A DNA stretch of 64,000 nt from Channa striata (lineage: Eukaryota; Chordata; Actinopteri; Anabantiformes; Channidae): the NCBI GenBank assembly GCA_033026295.1, contig CM065175.1, positions 20,842,837-20,906,836 on the forward strand, given 5' to 3'. The translations under genes were made by a program, and so were the position numbers. Shown piece after piece: positions 49,901 through 58,900 of the stretch. The notes beneath the pieces were generated by a model. That model searched no databases. It worked only from the letters and a program-made list of their open reading frames with translations, and was not told where the DNA came from. Every line of letters starts with the position of its first letter. The first letter of the stretch is position 1.

Positions 49901-52900
49901 TAATAATAATGAAACATTACAAAGGACAAAGAAAAAAAACATATGTTTGGGCTCTAGATTATTGCAGCCAACTTTTATATTAATTTTACAGACAGTTGCA
50001 TTATGTAGCTGTCGAATCACAGCTGGGCTCCCCCTTCTGAGTAAAACGTGGCTGTTTTCAGTCTACTGTCATTGCTTTGATCTCACATACTTAACCTACA
50101 GGACACTGACAAATGCCAAGAGTGCAACAACACGACATTAAAAACATGTTTTTTTCTGTATGTGCAACTGTGAGCTTGAGAAGCACATTTTCCACATGCT
50201 GGGTCTCAGCATGTCTAAAATAAAGTAAATGGCTAATAATAAATTAGTTAGTTAGCAGTTAACCACACAATGCTTTGAACCCTTGATTTCTTCACACACC
50301 TGGGGCACAGATTCCTGTATATTGGAGATAACATGACTGATTGAGTTGGTGAGAATTCTGTGCAGCGTAGCTCGCCTTTCACTGTCTTTCCTCAACATGA
50401 AAAGACCAGTATTCTCCATGGTTGTGGTTGGACTGCTCATGTCCATGGAATCCTCTGGTATTCTGAACAGAAGGGGGGAATAAAGAGATAATTTATCGCA
50501 TCAAAAGATAAAGAATAAAAAACTATTGGTGTATATGGTCACAGTAAGTTAACAGACGTTATAAATACCAGCGATCCATGTGTGCCACAGGCTATTAAGC
50601 AGCACATGATTGACTGCTGACTGTGGCATTGTGCTCTTTTTGCACCTGCACAGGATGTAGCTACACCAGACTGACTGAAACCTCACTGTGGTTTGCTACT
50701 GATGTAAGATTCTGTAGAACTGTGGACGATGCAGTAATTATGAGGCTTTTAAGTGCTTCTAGTAGGTAAAAATGTAACTCACGGCAGGTAGCTGCTGGAG
50801 CTGGGTGGGCTTTCAGAATTTCCATGCGCTCTGAGTGTGGATTGTTGCCTCCTGAGGTCCAGGGAACAGGACAGGTCAGTTTGAGAACAGTATGAGTCAG
50901 TGTCCTCCACAAGGATGGAAATGGGTACAGACAAGCTGCGTTGATAGTCAGCTGCAAACCCCAGTGAGATTGTGGTTAGATTAGATCAGATGTTATTGGT
51001 CCTAATCATCTACCACATTTTCTACCAACACCACACAGGTGTCAGAGCATGGGAAGCATGTGTGAAACACCGAAGCCTCACCAGCAGACATGGAGTCTTT
51101 AGGTTCTGACTCCTGAGGAACCTTGGCCTTCTTCTTGGGGGACGACCTTAGGAACGTGGCCGTCAGCAGTTCTGCAGCCGTGGCTCTGTTGTCCGGGTTC
51201 GGCACAAAACATTTCATGATGAAGCCCTTCGCCTGGTCTGACATGCACTCTGGAACCGTGGGGTGGATCTTAAACATTCCCACCTAGATGTCATTTTTAA
51301 ATGTCAGAATAAAGATTATATGCTTAATTTACACTTTCTCTGAGACTGTGTGTTTTAAAAGAGAAATTTTGGCTTCCGATTTTTTCTGGAAAAAGCCAGG
51401 GTAATTTCAAGTTATTAGGATTTAGAATTTGGAGGTTTAAAATCTTTACGTTACTTTACAATACATCCAACAATATTTATTATTTTATGAAAACGACATC
51501 TCTCAAAGTGCAACTTTCCTGCCTTTACCTTGAACATGGCTGCCTGAGGACTTCCCAGCTCATGGAAAGGTGTTTTCCCTGTTGCCATTTCTATGATGGT
51601 GCATCCAAGGGACCAGATATCGGCCGGCTTCCCGTAACCCCGTGGCCCTTGGTCTATAATCTCTGGAGCCATGTACTGGAGAGTTCCTAAAAAATTAAAT
51701 AATCAGAATTGTGAATAAAATGTTACTACTTTAGAAATACAGTAGTTCAATATATATTTAAATTTGAGTCAACATAGAAAAATGTGTGAAATAAGACAAA
51801 GTTAAAAATTAAACAACACCTCACCAGTAAATGTCTCAGTACAGGGGTTGATCCCTGCCAAACGTTTGGAGGTTCCAAAGTCTGAAATCTTCAGCACTCC
51901 ACTATATGTGTTTATCAGTACATTGTCACCCTGCAGCAAAAAATGCATTTCAAGATCAAATTATAAAAAAAAAAAACTAACAAACAAAAAAAAAAACAAC
52001 AATGCTAGTCAGAGTTCATGACATGCACCTTAATGTCTCTGTGGACTATCTGATTGTCGTGAAGGTATTTGAGGCCGTCAAGAATCTGCTTGGTGTAGAA
52101 GATGATGGTAGCTTCATTGTCTTTTAGTGGACCCCATTTGGAGCGCAGGAGAGATGACAAACTTCCTGCAGGCAGGAATGTAATATTTCGTAAGACTTTT
52201 TTCTCCCAGTGAGCAGGATGTTTTTGGAACCACCCACTTCCTTAAAACTGGCTTCCAGTAGTCATTACGCAATCACACAAGCTCATTAGACAAATGGTAA
52301 CTTCCTTGAGTCTCAATAAAGACTAACATTGTCATCTAAAAACATTAGAGAGCAGGGCTTCCTAAGAAATTTCTAATAACCGGCACCAGGAAATGCATAA
52401 GAAAATGTAAATGAATAGAAATAAAACTAATTAAACAAACTATTGTAGTAAAATAAAACGTTTTTTTCTAAGTCACATTTTCAAATAGTTTCCTGTTTTG
52501 GAGAACGATGTTATGCAAGTTTCATACATAATGTGTCACATTAAACGAAACCGGTTTAATGTAAATTGTCACAATGGTGAGTCATTTTCTATTGAGCAGC
52601 TGAAAGTATAATAGGTTTATATTCATAATCCACACCTCCCGGTACTTCCTCCATGAAGATCTTGATGAAGCCATCCTGACTGACAGAGCCCAGGTACTGG
52701 ACAATATTTCTGTGTTTCAGCCTCTTGTGCAGAGCTATCTCCTCGTGGAGGGGCTGCGAGTACCTGGGAGACACGGGAATAAAAGTAAGATGCGTTCTTA
52801 ATTCTAAAAGGTCAATGTAACGTACAAACATTGTTCATGAATGCTTCCATTTAAAAATATACTGGTCAAAATCATAAGACTTTATCTCATAATGCTAAAA

Positions 52901-55900
52901 TATTTTGAGTGTGCATGATCGACAATGCTTCAAAGTCACTTTGCGAATCACATTTCCCTGAAAGAAACTTGTATTTTCAAATAACACTGCAGGTCAAAGC
53001 TGAGCTCTTTGTGCAGATTATAAAATAAATGTTTCAATGCTCATCCAACATCCAAATTCATTTAGAGCACTGAATCAAAGATTCACGTGCGGAAAAATTG
53101 CAGATTAGAGTTCCCCAGTGCAAGCTGAAAATATAAAAAAACAGAAAGTAGAAAATGTTATTGTCGCATACGTGCTGTCCTTCTCGGGGATCTCTTTGAT
53201 GGCGATGCGTACTTGGTTGCTCAGGTCTCTCCCAGCGTAAACCACACCGTACGTTCCTTTACCCAAGACAACCTTGTCTCCATTCTCAGTAGTCTCATAG
53301 ATGTACTTTAAAACAAGATCGAAAGAGTGCAAATGAGTACATACAATCATCACAGGCAACCAGAGTTCGAAAGACAGAAACATTACAACTGAAAGAAAAT
53401 ATCTTTCATACTGGAACATCTGACACAAAACATGATTATATATGGATATATTTGTTATTTACACACACACCATGGCAAAGTCTGTGGAAAATCTGACACT
53501 ATGCTATGAGAATGTTTCTGTTCTTGAGAATTCAATTTTCCATGGCAACTGCTGTTGTTTTTATACTTTTTTTTTAAGGGCAAGCAAAAATAGAGAACGC
53601 TGCACGGCAAAGAAATTAACTGAGTGCAATGAAAATGACTGCAACTGACCTCTGGTATTTCCTCAGTTAACTGGTCCAGATCCTGTATAGGATCCTCTGC
53701 CTGCTGAAGCAGAGAGTTCACCAACTCACAGAAACTAATAAGAGAACAGCAAAAGAAGCATTAATGTAGATGAGGATATGCTATTAATGAAATATGTAAC
53801 TTGAGCAAATATATACCAGTGAAAGTAACACAAAGAAAAACCTGAGAGCAGACTTTTTGCCCAACTGTGTCATGCGCAAGGATTAATTTGCAGACACTGC
53901 AGCACATGAATGATGCAATTCACATCCCTTAGTCAATTTCGCATGCTGCCACTGAATAACTGTTGGAGGCAGTTATGTTACTAACATATGAAGAAACACA
54001 CCAACATATGCAGTGAAGGGGACTGGTACTACACAATCACATTTGTTTTCTGAAGAAGGAAATGCACAACATATCTATTAGATATAAAGAATACACTTAA
54101 GTGCATTCATGAGAAATAATGAATAAAAACAAAATATAACTCTTTCTTAGTTTGCCAGAGTGGTATGTAGTCATACGGATAGTTTGTCTTTGGAAGGAAA
54201 TAGCTCCAGTGGAAAGAGTCTACAGTACCTTGTGTCTGGGGTTTTGGTGGTATCAGAAAGAAAATGTTTAAATTGCTTTCAGCACCATAAACAAAAGGGA
54301 TTTCACTTCCATTATAGTTAGGTATAGTAAGGTAAGGTCTTAAACCTGAATTTCTAGTTCTACATACAACAACACTAATTATTTAAAGGAAATCTCTTCA
54401 TGCGTCAACTGAGTTCTGATTTTAAAGGGGAAAAACTCGGTTCTAAGGGGATTTTCCAGACTGCTAAAGGAAACGTGACTCATATAGTGTCATTACATCA
54501 CAGGCTTACCAGGTTAATGACTAGACTCACGCTGCAAAGCCAGTTTGTATATTTGTCTTGCTGACCCTGGGTATTCTTCAGCGCACTGTAGTGACTGCCT
54601 TTTTATCTCTGTGTAGCTAATCAGTTGCTCATTGCGTCATCTGCAGTGACCAACACGCAAAAATACACAACCTCATATTGACGAGTACCCACACTCACCC
54701 TTTACAGTGAAGCTCAGAGGGGAAAAAGAGCTGGAAGTCATCTGAGTTGTAGTGAACATACAGGAAGCAACTCCGCTCATCAACCTTTGAAACACTGAAA
54801 AGGGAAAGGAAGCCAGAAATTTTTTTAAATCAAACTGTTTTACTTTGTTATTTATATGTTTAGAAAAAATGCAAGGCTGTGTCAAAAACTATAAGCAAAT
54901 AGAATTTGGCTGAACACAAAATAAAATACTGACATTGTTTAAAGGCATGCTATACTGACTACACATTCAAATTAGGCCAAAAAAGAAAAAAAAAGGGGGA
55001 TTAAATTATTTCACAAATGCTGACAAAGGTGTTTCTCATTTTCCCCCAGTGATGTGCCAATCTCACGAAGCTCTTTGTTGTTTTTAAGTGGCACAGTAAC
55101 AGACGTTTTGAGTGGTAAAACTGCCCACACTAGCGTCACAGTGACACCATTCAGCGGCCACAGAGCAATCAACAAAACCCATTAAAGTACAAAGACACAA
55201 AGCCTGGCCCCATATTGACAGATTAAAATCTGAGCCTGTGTTTTGGGTGATCTGGCTTTGCTGCAGGCGTGAACACACCCAGAAGGGAGAGCATGCATTT
55301 TAGAGATGTTAGCACATGTTGGAATTCACTTTACCTCACTCCCCGAATTGCAGAGGCTGGGAAAGTCCACTGATGTAAACCTTTCTGTAGAATCAAAGAT
55401 CTAGTTAAAAGCCAGGATAACTGCTAATGGCACGTTAGCAGATTTTATGATCATGTTCTGAGGTATTAGGTAAAGGTAAAGGTAAAGTATGACGTCTTCC
55501 TTTCTTACAGTAAAACTCAAAGAACGCACCACCTACACATGAATGAGATCAAACATTTACAGGACCATAAATCAGCAGAGGTGAAGTGATTCTTCACCGT
55601 ATTATGTAAATGATTGTGTGCTGTTTAGGCACGCCAGGTATTCAGAGACAGAAGTGTTGGGGGTGGGGGGACAGTGGGTCTGCACCTTTAAGTGTGTGAT
55701 GTGTTTCAGCTGCACAGTCTGGTTTTCATCCTCCTCACTCACACAAACAATAGCTGGTTGAAGGTCTTTGCTGGGTTCCAGAATGAGCACCTGAAACAAA
55801 GCAATTAAAATTTACATAACAATATTTGCATTTGCCACAAGTGTCATTTATATTGAGAAATCAAATCTGTTTTTCCATTATCGCTTGGCTGTATCCTTCC

Positions 55901-58900
55901 AGAACTGCACAAAGCTGGGTTCCATTTACCAAATGCTAACTCCAGCAGAATGTGACCTTTCTGTTTATTGTCATGGTTCTTATTAAGGCGACTGTGTTGT
56001 CTTACAGGGCAGCGATCTGTGGACTCAGTGGGTTTACAGGTCTGCAAAAACAGCTCCATCCAAAAGTCCATGGTATCCTGTTTAGCAGGTTCCACCTCAG
56101 GCAGCTTGGCAAATTGACGGTACAGGATGTATGTTTCCATAATAGATCCCACAAACCTGAAACAAACATTCACACCTCACAAATCCGATCGAATAAATAT
56201 GGAAATAAGACAAGGTAAATGCTTTATAATCCACAGGCATTTTAGAGCAAGCAATCAAAATAAACTAACATGCCCTAGTAACAGACACCTGATGATTAAA
56301 ACCGCTGATCTGCATGATTACTAATAATCAAGAACTGGTGCTTAGGACTCACCAGACAGGAGCCTTGAGCTTGTAGAGTTTCTCAGAGGCCTCAATGACT
56401 TTCTTGTGCTCATTAGCCAAAATGTTTGCCCCGAGGAAGAAGCCAACATCCCAGTAGTCTTTCATCTTCTCTAAGGTTCCCTTCCTGCCGAGCAGGCTGC
56501 TTATAGTTACACCTAAAGAGCAACGTAACAACACGGAGCGAAACAATTCAATAATCACATGCATGATTGATCACCTACAGCGTAAGGCTATTTTGTACTT
56601 ACACACCTCATGCATTCATCAGCCAATAGGGATGTACTGTTTCATGCATCTCATGAAACAGAAACACTTCTTTTATAGCACTTTACTTTGATGGTTTTCT
56701 CCTTGACTTAGTTTTTCAAGTTTTTTGCTTAAAGTTATCCACATAAATGACCCTTTCTTTTAGCCACATAGAAGCTGTTTTATGACAGAATGTATGGTAA
56801 ATCTTATTTTTTTTGGATAATGCACAGTATCTGAGAACATTTAAATACAAATTTTAACTGTATGTTGTATCACTCCTCCAACATAATGCAACTGAACATC
56901 ACGACACACTAAAGCTGCAGATGACAAACTTGCATTGTCTGCAAATAATCAAAGCAGATGTTTGTAACCAAAAGCATAAAGCACCTATTTTGCGCAGCTC
57001 CACAGAAGAACTAAATTCATGACCGGCTGTCATCATGAGGACCACACTGTTGAGACCGGAGTGAAGAGTTGGCTCTGACTCAAAAGCTTTCCCATACCTG
57101 ACAAAACAGTATAAAGTCAGAAGTGACTAAATATAGCAATAAAAAAAGATGAATATAACAGAGTAATAATGCATCACAAACTGCAGCACCAATCACAAAG
57201 GTGGATAAATATTAAACGGTTCCTATACGCACTAATTGTTGTTTAACGGCCATGACACACCAAGCCGACAATCAGCCAACGTTGGGCCATCACAAACAGA
57301 ATAGTGTGAAAACGGTAACCTAACACTGCTTTGCTTGCAGGTTATAACCTGTGTGCGTGGTCCCAAGTCTACGGCTTTTCTCTTCCTCTTATGCGAGTGC
57401 AGAAAGTGCACGCTTCATGCTTCGTGTCCGTCAGCTGTCTGCATTGTTTTCAAGTCTCACTTGTCGGCCCAAACAAAAAGGGTCACGTAAACTGGCACAG
57501 CAGTGGGTCTCTCACCACTATTCCTTCAATGTCGGCTTAGTGTGTGACGGCCTAACGCTACCTTTCTCGTTAGGCGTGCAAAGGCTCTCATGACTAATTC
57601 GACAAATACACAAACTGGTAGTGTGCGCACCAACGGCAGGCTTGATCTCGGCTGTGCAGATCAGTGAACCCAGAGCTCATGAACATGTCTTTGTAGATCC
57701 GTCCACACAGACAATAGACATCGGACGCCACATTCTCCCCAGACTCCACAATAGGCAAAATTGCCTCCAAAGCCTTAGCACGATCTCCAGGGTGATTCCT
57801 CCTGGCATGGGAAAATTTTACAATATCAGATGTGATTCAACTTTGACACAGACATGTTTATCTTTTACACAAACAAGGTCAATAATGGCTTCAGCTCCAA
57901 AGACTACAGAGAAATCAGGAAGAGATTACAACTACTCAATTATTCTTTCTTGTACGCTAATATAATAACAGGATACCTGTTTAGAGCAAAAATGTAGTGA
58001 AACTGGATATTCTGATGTCCTGCTACCAGACACATGGGCAGGTTGTTCAGAGTCTCCACCAGTTTGATAATGGCATCATAGTCCTGAGAAAAAAGGTGAA
58101 TCACAAAGAATTAATGCTCACATTTGAAATCATGTGATTTTTTTTATTTATTTCTACATTTAGTGTTAATAATCTTTCAGAATCATTATAGCCAAATTAG
58201 ATCTATTTAGACTTGAACTGTTTGATTGATTAATTAATTGATCTGGAATGTAATCTACAATTATTCAAAGGAATGGTTTGTTAAATTAGAATGCGAAACT
58301 TTTGGTTCCAGATTTTTAAATGTATAGATTTGCTCAATTTAACACAATTTAACAAGATTTTGCTCTTTGTTTAAATAGATTAAGTCTACTGTATATTTAC
58401 ACAACATTAACAATGAAAACCAACCTGTACAGAACCAAGGTTTGCAGCCCTCCATATACAACACATTTGTTTTAGATTATATTTACACAAAGACATACAC
58501 ACATACCTGGTTGTCCCTGTATGACAACAGCAGATTCATAACAATATCAGGGGTTAGCAACTCCACACTGTCCAGGCGTTTTTGGATGTGGCTCAATTCC
58601 TCACTCAGGGCTTTCCCGCTGAACCGCTCCCGTGCCGTACGAATCTCTTGTCTGATGGACTCCCGGAAATATTCGCTGTCACCATAAAGATGGGTTATGA
58701 AATTTAACACAATCAGAGACTGTAATAAACCAACTAGGTGATGCCAAACAAGGAGGAAGTTGTCACTTTAAGTGTAAGCAAATGCAGGTGTAATCTGAGA
58801 TGATAATTATTTTAACAAAACACATGATAATGGACAGAGACCTGCAGTTTGTGTCTGACCTGGACTGAATGTGCACGTTGTTGAGCAGCTGCACCAATGT

